64,000 nucleotides of DNA from Planctomycetota bacterium (GTDB lineage: Bacteria > Planctomycetota > UBA1135 > GCA-002686595): positions 91,233-155,232 of the forward strand of contig JAQXEK010000021.1 of the NCBI GenBank assembly GCA_029250885.1. The letters are read 5' to 3'. The position numbers were made by a program, and so were the translations under genes. Under the pieces are notes generated by a model. It was not told the origin of the DNA and did not search any database. It saw nothing but the letters and a program-made list of their open reading frames with translations. Positions 43,660 through 52,040 of the stretch are shown here, piece after piece (position 1 is the first letter of the stretch; every line of letters begins with the position of its first letter).

Positions 43660-45036
43660 ATGGGAATCCTGATTCAGAACGGAACGATCGTCACCGCACT
43701 CGACACGGTCGTGGGGGACATTCGGTGCGAGGATGGCAAGATTGTCGCCATCGGCAAAGGGCTTGAGACCAACGCCAGCGACGAGGTGATCGACGCTTCC
43801 GGGCAGTACGTCTTCCCGGGTGGCATCGATCCCCACGTGCACATGGAGATGCCCTTCATGGGCACGGTTTCGGCCGATGATTTCGAGACCGGAACAGCGG
43901 CTGGAGTCGCCGGTGGAACCACCTCGATCATTGACTTCGTGATCCCTGCACGCGATGAGAACCTGATGGACGCCCTCGCCGTTTGGCACGGCCGCGCTGA
44001 GAAGTCTGTGTCGGACTATGCTTTTCACATGGCGGTCACGTGGTGGGGGGACCAGACCGCCAAGTGGATGCGCAAGTGCGTCCAGGAAGAGGGGATCCCC
44101 TCATTCAAGACGTTCATGGCCTACCGCGGCGCTATTGGCGTGGACGACTTCGAGCTGATCGAGGTCATGAAGACGGCCAAGGAGCTCGAGGCCCTGGTGA
44201 TGGTCCACGCCGAGCACGGGGACATGGTGGTCTCACTCCAAAATCAGCTCATAGCCGAGGGCAAGACGGAGCCGAAGTACCACGCGCTCTCTCGACCCGC
44301 GCCCGTGGAGGGCGAGGCCACTTCCCGCGCCATCATGCTTGGCCGCATGACCAAGGAGCCCCTGTACATTGTCCACGTGACCTGCGTGCAGTCTCTCAAG
44401 GCCATTGCCGAGGCGCGCGCCCGTGGCCAGGAAGTCTATGGCGAGACGTGTCCCCAATATTTGCTGCTTGATGACTCGGTCTACGATACTGAGGACTTCT
44501 CCGGAGCTGCCGCGGTCATGTCCCCTCCGATCAGGCCGCGCGGTCACCAGGAGGCCCTGTGGAACGCGCTTAAGTCGGGCACCCTCGAGGTGGTCGCCAC
44601 GGACCACTGCCCTTTTAATTTGCACGGTCAAAAGGATGCGGGCAAGGATGACTTCCGCCTAATCCCCAACGGTGCGGCGGGTATCCAAAACCGTCTTGCG
44701 TTGATGTACACCTACGGAGTGCTCGAGGGTCGCTTGACCTTGAACGAGTTCGTGGACGTCACTTCCACGCGCAGTGCAAAGATCTTTGGTCTCTATCCCC
44801 GCAAGGGCTCAATAACTGTGGGCGCCGACGCAGACCTGGTGATCTGGGATCCCGAAGTCGAGGGTACGATCTCCGCCAAGACCCACCTACACCGGGTGGA
44901 CACAAACATCTTCGAGGGCTTCAAGACCAAGGGTGGTGCATCCACCGTGATCGTAAACGGCCGCATCCAATTCCAAGACGGCGACCTGCGTGTCAAGCGC
45001 GCCGCCGGACGCTACCTCAAACGGAACTTCGCATGA
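43660..45036 (+). CDS. hydA: Dihydropyrimidinase
   Basis: About 458 residues from the ATG at 43660 (GTG 43651 is an alternative). Metal-binding features of the dihydropyrimidinase/hydantoinase family are present: HVHM in GGIDPHVHMEMPF, the carboxylated-Lys site SFKTFMAYRG, MVHAEHGD, IVHVTC and VATDHCPF. It opens the dihydrouracil ring to N-carbamoyl-beta-alanine. The end overlaps the aminotransferase start by 4 bases. D-hydantoinases share this signature, but the neighbours point to pyrimidine breakdown. Confidence 0.9.
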   Translation: MGILIQNGTIVTALDTVVGDIRCEDGKIVAIGKGLETNASDEVIDASGQYVFPGGIDPHVHMEMPFMGTVSADDFETGTAAGVAGGTTSIIDFVIPARDENLMDALAVWHGRAEKSVSDYAFHMAVTWWGDQTAKWMRKCVQEEGIPSFKTFMAYRGAIGVDDFELIEVMKTAKELEALVMVHAEHGDMVVSLQNQLIAEGKTEPKYHALSRPAPVEGEATSRAIMLGRMTKEPLYIVHVTCVQSLKAIAEARARGQEVYGETCPQYLLLDDSVYDTEDFSGAAAVMSPPIRPRGHQEALWNALKSGTLEVVATDHCPFNLHGQKDAGKDDFRLIPNGAAGIQNRLALMYTYGVLEGRLTLNEFVDVTSTRSAKIFGLYPRKGSITVGADADLVIWDPEVEGTISAKTHLHRVDTNIFEGFKTKGGASTVIVNGRIQFQDGDLRVKRAAGRYLKRNFA

Positions 45037-46343
45037 CCGAGTCCAGCAACCGCGCAGAGACCCTGCGCAAGCACGCCGAGTTCCTGCTGCCCTCGGTCTC
45101 CAACTACTACTCAGATCCTGTCGTGATCGAGTCGGGTAAGGGCTGCCGCGTGAAGGACGCGGACGGCACCGAGTACCTCGACTTCTTCGGCGGGATTCTG
45201 ACCGTCTCCGTTGGACACTGCAATGACCAGGTGAACGACGCGGTCAAGCTGCAGTTAGACCGCTTGGGCCACGTCTCGACGCTGTATCCAACTGCGCCGA
45301 TCGTCGAGCTTGCGGAGCGCATGGCGCGAATCACACCGGGTCGCCTGCAGAAGAGCATGTTTACGGCCTCGGGCACTGAAGCCGACGAGACGGCGGTGGC
45401 CTTAGCCCAGGTCTACACCGGCTCGATCGAGCTGGTCGCCCTGCGGCACGGCTACTCCGGACGATCAATGTTGGCCCAGTCGCTGACGGCCCATTCGCCC
45501 TGGCGCGCGGTGCCAACCCAGATCGCAGGCATCAAGCATGGGCTCGCGCCCTACTGCTATCGCTGCCCTCTCAAGTTGACCTACCCCAGCTGTCAGGTGG
45601 CCTGCGCCACGGACCTCGGCGAGCTGATCGCGACCACAACCACGGGCAAGATCGCCGGCTTCTTGGCCGAGCCGATCCAGGGCGTGGGTGGCTTCATCGT
45701 GCCGCCGAAGGAATACTTCGAGGTCGCGGTCGACATCGTTCGTAAGGCCGGTGGCGTGTTCATTTGTGACGAGGTGCAGACCGGCTTCGGTCGCACCGGC
45801 GGCAAGATGTTCGGTATCGAGCACTTCGGCGTCGAGCCCGACATCATGACCATGGCCAAGGGTGTGGCGAACGGTATGCCCCTGGGTGTAACCATCGCCA
45901 CTCCGGAGATCGCGGACGCCTTCCAGGCACTACAGCTCTCGACTTTTGGCGGCAACCCAATCTCATCTGCTTCAGCCAATGCGACCTTGGATGTGATCGA
46001 GGAACAGAACCTTGCTGGTAATGCCGAGACCCAAGGCGCGCGGCTGCGGGCTGGGCTCGAAGAGTTGCAGGCCAGGTACCCGAAGATGATCGGCGACGTG
46101 CGCGGCATGGGCTTGATGCAAGCCATGGAGTTCGTCGTTGACGAGACAGCTGGCAATCGCACCCACAACCCAGAAGCCGCAGCAAAGTTCTTCGAGGCCT
46201 GCAAGGACCGCGGCCTGCTCGTTGGCAAGGGCGGCCTAAACGGAAACGTGCTGCGCATCGCCCCGGCCCTTAACGTTGAGGCTGCAGATATCGAGCACGC
46301 CCTCAGCGTCATGGGCGAAGCCCTCGCGACCTTCGCTTCGTAA
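45033..46343 (+). CDS. Class III PLP aminotransferase (probable beta-alanine transaminase)
   Basis: A 436-residue aminotransferase of the AGXT2/ornithine-type fold. PLP motifs: ASGTEADETAVALAQ, FICDEVQTGFGRTG, and the Schiff-base Lys in MTMAKGVANGMPLG. A cysteine-rich insertion YCYRCPLKLTYPSCQVACA is shared, as I recall, with AGXT2-like enzymes. In this operon it should convert beta-alanine plus an oxo-acid (pyruvate or 2-oxoglutarate) to malonate semialdehyde. Alanine-glyoxylate or (R)-3-aminoisobutyrate transamination are close alternatives. Confidence 0.83.
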   Translation: MTESSNRAETLRKHAEFLLPSVSNYYSDPVVIESGKGCRVKDADGTEYLDFFGGILTVSVGHCNDQVNDAVKLQLDRLGHVSTLYPTAPIVELAERMARITPGRLQKSMFTASGTEADETAVALAQVYTGSIELVALRHGYSGRSMLAQSLTAHSPWRAVPTQIAGIKHGLAPYCYRCPLKLTYPSCQVACATDLGELIATTTTGKIAGFLAEPIQGVGGFIVPPKEYFEVAVDIVRKAGGVFICDEVQTGFGRTGGKMFGIEHFGVEPDIMTMAKGVANGMPLGVTIATPEIADAFQALQLSTFGGNPISSASANATLDVIEEQNLAGNAETQGARLRAGLEELQARYPKMIGDVRGMGLMQAMEFVVDETAGNRTHNPEAAAKFFEACKDRGLLVGKGGLNGNVLRIAPALNVEAADIEHALSVMGEALATFAS

Positions 46344-46380
46344 TCCCAACGCTAACCCGAATCCTAACTGAGACTCTCCC

Positions 46381-47481
46381 ATGGCCGACCTTAGCATCGA
46401 AGTCAACGGCATCCGCTTCCCGAATCCCTTCGTCTTGGCGTCTGGCCCTCCGGGAACGAATGGCAAGGTAATCAAGCGCTCATTCGAGCTTGGGTGGGGC
46501 GGCATCGTCTGCAAGACACTGAGCTTGGACCACAGTAAGGTCCACAACACAGTGCCGCGCTATGGCAAGTTGACTGTGCCAGGCGAGAAGAAGAAGGTAC
46601 TTGGGTTCCAGAACATCGAGCTTATTTCGGATCGGCCCTTCGACACTTGGCTCGACGAGCTCGCCGACTGCAAGGCCGCTTATCCAGATCGCGTCTTAAT
46701 TGCGTCGATCATGGAGGAGTGCGAGAAGGACAAGTGGGTAGAGATCGTCGAGCGCACCCAGGCCGCTGGCGTGGACGCGCTGGAGTTAAACCTGTCCTGT
46801 CCTCATGGGTTGCCCGAGCGAAAGATGGGTGCGGCCATGGGGCAAGATCCGGAGATGGTTGAGCAGGTCGTCGGCTGGGCCAAGGGCGCGGCGACGGTTC
46901 CCGTGTGGGCGAAGATGACGCCCAACGTGACGGATCCGACTCTCTCGGCCATGGCGGCTGTACGTGGCGGCGCCGATGGGTTGGCCGCGATCAACACGAT
47001 CCTGTGCGTGATTGGCGTAAATCTCGATACGCTGCGGCCTATGCCGACGGTCGAGGGGTACACAGTGCCCGGCGGCTACTCTGGCCGCGCTGTGTTGCCG
47101 ATCGCCCTACGGCATGTCATGGAGATTTCGCGGTCGTGTCCTGGGACTCCGGTATCCGGCATGGGCGGCGTGGAGAGCGGTGAGGACGCGATGCAGTTGA
47201 TGCTACTTGGCGCCAGCACGGTGCAGGTCTGCACCGGGGCGATGCTCAAGGGCTATGAGATGATTAACGAGCTCTGCGATGGGTTGACGAGTTTCATGGA
47301 CAAGCATGGGTTCGAGTCCGTGGACGAGATCGTTGGCAAGAGCTTGGACTACTTCACGACCCATGCCGATTTGGTGGAGCGGCAGTTGGCGGCTAAGCGT
47401 GAGAAGGCGGGGCAGGCGAACCGGGACTCTATGTGGCAGGGTGACATCGCGAAGGAGACGGACTCGCTCGTTACTGATTAA
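46381..47481 (+). CDS. preA: Dihydropyrimidine dehydrogenase catalytic subunit, lacking C-terminal ferredoxin domain
   Basis: A 366-residue FMN-binding TIM-barrel protein similar to the PreA/DPD uracil-reducing domain: LASGPPGTNGKVIKRSFELGWGG, ELNLSCPHGLPERKMGAAMGQDPEMV, KMTPNVTD, GGADGLAAINT, GGYSGRAVLPIAL and STVQVCTGAMLKGY. The loop position that holds the catalytic Cys in mammalian DPD reads Met here (MGAAMGQ); I am unsure what bacterial enzymes carry there. The protein ends soon after the barrel with no CxxCxxC motifs, whereas E. coli PreA adds two [4Fe-4S] clusters. No PreT-like gene is in the window, so the electron donor is unclear. Confidence 0.82.
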   Translation: MADLSIEVNGIRFPNPFVLASGPPGTNGKVIKRSFELGWGGIVCKTLSLDHSKVHNTVPRYGKLTVPGEKKKVLGFQNIELISDRPFDTWLDELADCKAAYPDRVLIASIMEECEKDKWVEIVERTQAAGVDALELNLSCPHGLPERKMGAAMGQDPEMVEQVVGWAKGAATVPVWAKMTPNVTDPTLSAMAAVRGGADGLAAINTILCVIGVNLDTLRPMPTVEGYTVPGGYSGRAVLPIALRHVMEISRSCPGTPVSGMGGVESGEDAMQLMLLGASTVQVCTGAMLKGYEMINELCDGLTSFMDKHGFESVDEIVGKSLDYFTTHADLVERQLAAKREKAGQANRDSMWQGDIAKETDSLVTD

Positions 47482-47520
47482 GAGGCGCTCCGCTTTGGCG
47501 CTTGGCGTTGCTCTCGGGGA

Positions 47521-48966
47521 CTAGTCTTGCCTGGGCATGGCTAGGGTGTAGAAAGTGCCAGAGATAAGGAAGCCTACGAACCAGGCGTAGATGTAGATGG
47601 ATTGGAAGATTTGGGGGACGTTGTCGACAAAGCCTGCTTGGTGGAGGAAGCCGGGGACGTTGGGGAGGATGCCCAGGGTTAGGGCGGCGATGGCGGTCCA
47701 GTTAAAGCCGCTTTTGTACCAGTATTCACCGTCGCGGCGGAAGAGGGCGTCGACGTTGATGTTGGTGCGGCGGACTAGGAAGTAGTCGGCGATGATGATG
47801 CCGCCGATGGGGCCGAGCAGGGCTGAGTAGCCGATCAGCCAAGTGAAGATGTAGCCGCCGGTAGACTCGATCAGGCGCCAGGGCATGATGCCTACACCGA
47901 TGATCGCGGTAATGAAACCGCCGATGCGGAAGCTCGCGCGCTGGGGTGATAGGTTCATGATTGCGTTGGCGGGCGAGACGACGTTAGCGGCGATGTTAGT
48001 TGAGAGGGTTGCGATGGTGAGCGCTGCCAGGGCTAGGGCCACGCCAAAGCCACCGCCCATGCGCCCGGCCAGCTCGGTAGGGTCGGGGATCGCCTCGCCA
48101 TAGATCGTCACCGATGCGGAGGTAACGGCGACACCAATGAAAGCAAAGAGCGTCATGAAGAGGGGCAGTCCGATGGCTTGTCCCAGGGCCTGGTCTTTCT
48201 GGGTTTTGGCGTAGCGCGTAAAGTCGGGAATGTTCAGTGAGAGCGTGGCCCAAAACCCAACCATTCCCGTGAGAGCGGGAAAGAAGTTAGCGAGGAACTG
48301 CCCCTCCTTTTCGCCGCCCACATCAAAGGCTGACTTCGCGCTGAGCATGTTGCCGAAGCCGTCGGCCTTCTGATAAGCCCAGCCAAGTAGGGCTAGACCC
48401 ATCAAGATTAGGAATGGCGCCGCCCAAGTCTCGAGCAGCTTGATCGAGTCAATACCCCGATAGATGATCACAAGCTGGAGGCCTAGGAAGACCAGGAAGC
48501 AGACCAGCTCGCTAGGGTTCAGGTGAAGCCACGCGATGTCCTCGGCTCCTAGGGGTTCACTGGTCAGGGCATCGACAAGCTGGTAGATCGCTGAGCCACC
48601 GATGGCGGTCTGGATCCCGAACCAACCGCAGGCCACCAGTCCCCGCAAGATCGAGGGCACGTTCGCCCCTCGGATGCCAAAGCTCGCTCGACTCAAGACG
48701 GGGAAGGGAACTCCAAGCTTCGTTCCGGCGTGGCCGTTGAGAATCATGGGCACCAGCACGATTACGTTGCCGAGCAATACCGTCCCGACCGCTTGCCACC
48801 AGTTCATGCCCAGGGCGATCAGGCCACCCGCGAGCATGTACGTGGGCACGCAGACAACCATGCCAATCCAGAGAGAGGCCATGTGTAGGACAGACCAGTT
48901 GCGGCTCTCCGGCGAGGTCGGCGCGAGGTCGTCGTTGATCAGAGTCGGGTCGGGGTTGTTCAGCAT
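47521..48966 (-). CDS. NCS1-family nucleobase transporter
   Basis: A 481-residue permease with twelve hydrophobic segments. The opening NWSVLHMASLWIGMVVCVPTYMLAGGL and PFPVLSRASFGIRGANVPSILRGLVACGWFGIQTAIGG are characteristic of NCS1 (Mhp1/PucI/CodB-like) symporters; the WFGIQTAIGG segment lines the substrate site. Uracil, cytosine, allantoin and hydantoin are all possible cargoes. Its place, convergent to preA and divergent from the cytosine deaminase, argues for a pyrimidine. Ions are probably Na+ or H+. Confidence 0.88.
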   Translation of the reverse strand: MLNNPDPTLINDDLAPTSPESRNWSVLHMASLWIGMVVCVPTYMLAGGLIALGMNWWQAVGTVLLGNVIVLVPMILNGHAGTKLGVPFPVLSRASFGIRGANVPSILRGLVACGWFGIQTAIGGSAIYQLVDALTSEPLGAEDIAWLHLNPSELVCFLVFLGLQLVIIYRGIDSIKLLETWAAPFLILMGLALLGWAYQKADGFGNMLSAKSAFDVGGEKEGQFLANFFPALTGMVGFWATLSLNIPDFTRYAKTQKDQALGQAIGLPLFMTLFAFIGVAVTSASVTIYGEAIPDPTELAGRMGGGFGVALALAALTIATLSTNIAANVVSPANAIMNLSPQRASFRIGGFITAIIGVGIMPWRLIESTGGYIFTWLIGYSALLGPIGGIIIADYFLVRRTNINVDALFRRDGEYWYKSGFNWTAIAALTLGILPNVPGFLHQAGFVDNVPQIFQSIYIYAWFVGFLISGTFYTLAMPRQD

Positions 48967-49102
48967 GGGGAAGTCCTAGGGGATCGCAGGCAGGCGCACA
49001 GGAGAAGCTCCACCGTAACCAAAGCGCCCGTCAAAGTCCCGGGGGCCTTCGTTTCCCCGAAAGCGCGTGGTTTGGGCCGTACCGGATTGCTTCAATGGAC
49101 CC

Positions 49103-49549
49103 ATGAAAGATCCTCATCTGGAAGCCGCACTGGACGAAGCGCGCAAAGGTCTTGCCGAGGGCGGTATCCCTATTGGCTCGGTGTTAGTGCTCGACGGCAA
49201 GATCGTCGGGCGGGGCCACAATCGACGTGTGCAGAAGGGTTCGCCGATCTTGCACGCCGAGATGGACTGCCTTGAGAACGCGGGACGGTTGACTGCCGCG
49301 GAGTACGAGCGCTGCGTGATCTACTCGACCCTGTCGCCCTGTGACATGTGCAGCGGCGCGATCCTCCTGTACAAGATCCCGGTCGTGGTCATCGCTGAGA
49401 ACGAGACCTTCCAAGGTCCCGAGGCGCACCTTGTGGAGCGAGGTGTCGAGCTTCGAAATGCAAAGCATGCCGGTGCAGTCGAGCTGATGCGCGACTTCAT
49501 CGCTGATCGCCCCGAACTGTGGAATGAAGACATCGGCGAGCCTTCGTGA
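49103..49549 (+). CDS. Cytosine deaminase of the yeast FCY1 type
   Basis: A 148-residue zinc-dependent deaminase from the ATG at 49103. It has the HAEMDC zinc/proton-shuttle motif and STLSPCDMCSGAILLYKIP (PCxxC). The remaining text (AENETFQGPEAHLVERGVEL, FIADRPELWNEDIGE at the C-terminus) follows yeast FCY1, in which I recall the C-terminus ending in DERPQDWFEDIGE. It would deaminate cytosine to uracil, feeding the adjacent pathway. It is divergent from the NCS1 transporter across a 136-base gap that presumably holds both promoters. Confidence 0.85.
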   Translation: MKDPHLEAALDEARKGLAEGGIPIGSVLVLDGKIVGRGHNRRVQKGSPILHAEMDCLENAGRLTAAEYERCVIYSTLSPCDMCSGAILLYKIPVVVIAENETFQGPEAHLVERGVELRNAKHAGAVELMRDFIADRPELWNEDIGEPS

Positions 49550-49738
49550 GAGATACCCGAGATTCCCGTGGGATGGAAGAGCAGCCGTTGCAAGGGAGAT
49601 CATGACCACTAGCCCTCTCCGGCGACCACCTCCTCCGACGCTTTTCAAGCTCGAAAGGAAGTCCCGGCTCCTGCTAGCTTCCTTGCGCTTGGTTGCCTTC
49701 GCCATCGGCGCGACGCTACGGGCGCCGGCCCAGCAGCC

Positions 49739-50320
49739 TTAGTAGCTCATGCCTAGCACCAGGGAGACGACGTCGCCATCGACGTCGTAGCCATCGTCGT
49801 CGATCCACTCCTCTTCGATAAAACGCAGGTCGATGCCAATAAAGGCGTGCTGGTCGATCATCATCGTTGCACCCACCCGCAGGTAGGCGCCGACCCCATA
49901 GTCCTTGCCTTCAGGTTGTCCAGCAAGCTCGTTATCGCGATCGTATTGGAATAGCTCTAGGCCGAGTCCCGCATAGGGCACGATGTCCGTGCCGTCGATG
50001 GGGAACTCTCGTCGGATGCCACCCATGAGCTCGTAGCCCTCGACTTTCGTGTTGCCCGTCGCCCCAAGGGTCTGCCGATCGCTGTGCCGTTCGATCCCAA
50101 ACTCGTAGCCAAAGTCGCCGTCTTCGCGGCTGGCTGTGTAAGCAAAGCCCATGTTGGGCTGCTCATCGATACAGTCGGCTGAGTCGTGGTCAAAGACGCG
50201 TTGGCCTAGATGCAGCGAGCCGGTCTGGCGCAGCTCGCTAGTGCCAGGAATCCGATCCTGTAGAGAGGTGCAGGAGCTGAGAAGAGTGGAAAGGATGACG
50301 AGGGTGAGGGGTGTTCGCAT
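49739..50320 (-). CDS. Outer-membrane beta-barrel lipoprotein
   Basis: A 193-residue protein with a lipoprotein signal (lipobox LLSSC, Cys17). Beta strands alternate over the rest (YEFGIERHSDRQT, VEGYELMGGIRREF, IVPYAGLGLELFQY, GAYLRVGATMMI, AFIGIDLRFIEEEW) and the last residue is aromatic (LVLGMSY), as in OmpA/OmpW-like barrels. A lipidated N-terminus on a small barrel is less common. Function not assigned. It is divergent from the YceI gene. Confidence 0.7.
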   Translation of the reverse strand: MRTPLTLVILSTLLSSCTSLQDRIPGTSELRQTGSLHLGQRVFDHDSADCIDEQPNMGFAYTASREDGDFGYEFGIERHSDRQTLGATGNTKVEGYELMGGIRREFPIDGTDIVPYAGLGLELFQYDRDNELAGQPEGKDYGVGAYLRVGATMMIDQHAFIGIDLRFIEEEWIDDDGYDVDGDVVSLVLGMSY

Positions 50321-50559
50321 GGCATGAAATGGGGTTTGGGCGCCAATAAGCAGCGTTGCAAGGCTCTAGTTCCAAGGGCAGAAGCGGGCGAAAGTGTGGC
50401 TCTACAGTGAAAGGGTACCCCACTAGCCCGGCCTACTTCGGTGAATCTGGGACGTGGATTGTTCAAGCGGTGTTCAAGCATTTAGATAGCTCTAGCCCGT
50501 AGCGTAGGATTAAGGTCTCCTCACACCTTCCCCCTAAAACCACAAAGTACCTGACACTT

Positions 50560-51174
50560 ATGTTCCAGCAGCTCATTGGACTCGCAGGCATCGGCCTTGT
50601 CGCCGGCCTTGCCACGCTCTCCTCGTCGTCCACCACGGAGGCTCCAGCCACCGAGGGTGCCTACACCATCGACGCGGTCCACAGCTCCGCGCTCTTCAGC
50701 GCCGTACACCTGGGCATGTCGCGTTTCTACGGTCGCTTCAATGAGATGGGTGGCGAGCTGTCCTTCGATCCGAAGGACCCGACGAAGTCCAAGATTAAGG
50801 TGGAGATCGCCGCGGCAAGCGTGGACTCGAACGACACGAAGCGCGACCAGCACCTTGCGGGTCCGGACTTCTTCTCCGCAAAGGAATTCGAGACCATCTC
50901 GTTCGAATCCAAGTCGGTTGCAGTCAAGCGTAAGGCCACGGACGAAGACGCTCTGCAGCTTGAGGTCACGGGCATGTTGGACATGCTTGGTAAGAAGCGC
51001 GAGGTGACAGCGGTCGTGGACCTGGTAGGCTCGGGGCCTGGGATGCGGGGCGGCGAGCTGATCGGTTTCCACACAGTCTTCGAAATCAACCGATCCGAGT
51101 GGGGCATGGACTATATGAACGGCCCCTTGAGCGACGAGGTCGAGATCATTCTTAGCCTCGAAGCAAAGCGCTAG
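50560..51174 (+). CDS. YceI-family secreted lipocalin-like protein
   Basis: A 204-residue protein with a signal-like N-terminus and then the YceI domain: YTIDAVHSSALFSAVHLGMSRFYGRFNEMGGELSFDP, the internal KIKVEIAAASVDSND, DFFSAKEFETISFESKSV and a closing GELIGFHTVFEINRSEWGM. This fold binds isoprenoid chains such as polyprenyl or quinone lipids in a beta-barrel pocket. Expected location is the periplasm. The downstream membrane protein starts 9 bases later, so the two may be an operon. Confidence 0.88.
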   Translation: MFQQLIGLAGIGLVAGLATLSSSSTTEAPATEGAYTIDAVHSSALFSAVHLGMSRFYGRFNEMGGELSFDPKDPTKSKIKVEIAAASVDSNDTKRDQHLAGPDFFSAKEFETISFESKSVAVKRKATDEDALQLEVTGMLDMLGKKREVTAVVDLVGSGPGMRGGELIGFHTVFEINRSEWGMDYMNGPLSDEVEIILSLEAKR

Positions 51175-51183
51175 GCTCGACCT

Positions 51184-52023
51184 GTGGAGCCCCTCTGGAT
51201 CTTCCTACGCATGGCTGGCGCGACCTTGGTTGCGACAGCCATCCTGCTCGGTCTCGCTCGATGGTCGCGAGCGAAGTCCGAGGCGAGCGGCGCGACGCCC
51301 AAACCCCGGCGATGGGCGGCCCTCGCCCTGGGCGTCGGAGTGCTCGCAGGATTTATTAGCTTCAAAGGGGTGCCGACCTTTCCCTTCGGTGAAGACACTA
51401 TGGCCGCCACCGATCGGCTGTTCTTCGCGGTCGCTCTAGCCGCTCTGCTCGGCCTTTCCAGCTCACGGCGAGCCCTAAGCTTGGCCGCGATCTTTGTGCC
51501 ATTTCTAATCATTGGCGCGCACAATGACCTAGGCGCGAGCGCGCTCTCCTGGGCGCTGTTTAGTGTGGTCATGCTTGCGCTTATGGACGCGGGCGACCGC
51601 ACGATCCGCACCCGCACCGGACCCGTTGGCGCGGTTCAGATCGGAATCGTATTGGGCGTCGTGCCAACTGCGATTGCGCTCTCGGGCAGCATATCTTATG
51701 GCCAGTTGGCCGGGACGGCCGGGCTCGCCTTTGGCCTGATTAGCTTGGTAGCCTGGCGCAACTGGGATGCGGGCCAGGTCGACGGGGCCTTTGCCATGTT
51801 GATGGCAGGTGCATTTGCCTTAATTGCGATGCGGTTTAGCGACCTTGATCCCCTGCACGCAGGCCTGCTGCTGGGGGCGCTTCCCCTTTCTCTGCTGGCG
51901 ACGGCTAAGCTGGATCGCCACCGAAACTTAATTGGGTGGCTGGTCCTGCTGGCCCCGGTCGCGATCGCCTTCGTGTTGATTGCTATGGCCTACGAGCCGG
52001 ATCCCTACGCCGACTACATGTAG
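51184..52023 (+). CDS. Polytopic membrane protein of unknown family
   Basis: About 279 residues from the GTG at 51184 (ATG 51211 is possible). Eight or nine hydrophobic helices are visible with short loops and a cytoplasmic-looking basic SRRALSL segment. I recognise no catalytic motif. It follows the YceI gene by 9 bases and converges on the ClC channel gene. A role with isoprenoid quinones is conceivable because of the YceI partner, but nothing in the sequence shows it. Confidence 0.6.
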   Translation: MEPLWIFLRMAGATLVATAILLGLARWSRAKSEASGATPKPRRWAALALGVGVLAGFISFKGVPTFPFGEDTMAATDRLFFAVALAALLGLSSSRRALSLAAIFVPFLIIGAHNDLGASALSWALFSVVMLALMDAGDRTIRTRTGPVGAVQIGIVLGVVPTAIALSGSISYGQLAGTAGLAFGLISLVAWRNWDAGQVDGAFAMLMAGAFALIAMRFSDLDPLHAGLLLGALPLSLLATAKLDRHRNLIGWLVLLAPVAIAFVLIAMAYEPDPYADYM

Positions 52024-52040
52024 CGTGGAATGACCGCCTC

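Noticed and set aside
49524..49742. A 72-codon plus-strand frame after the cytosine deaminase
   Set aside because: It overlaps the end of the deaminase gene, lacks a ribosome binding site and looks like low-complexity Pro/Arg text.
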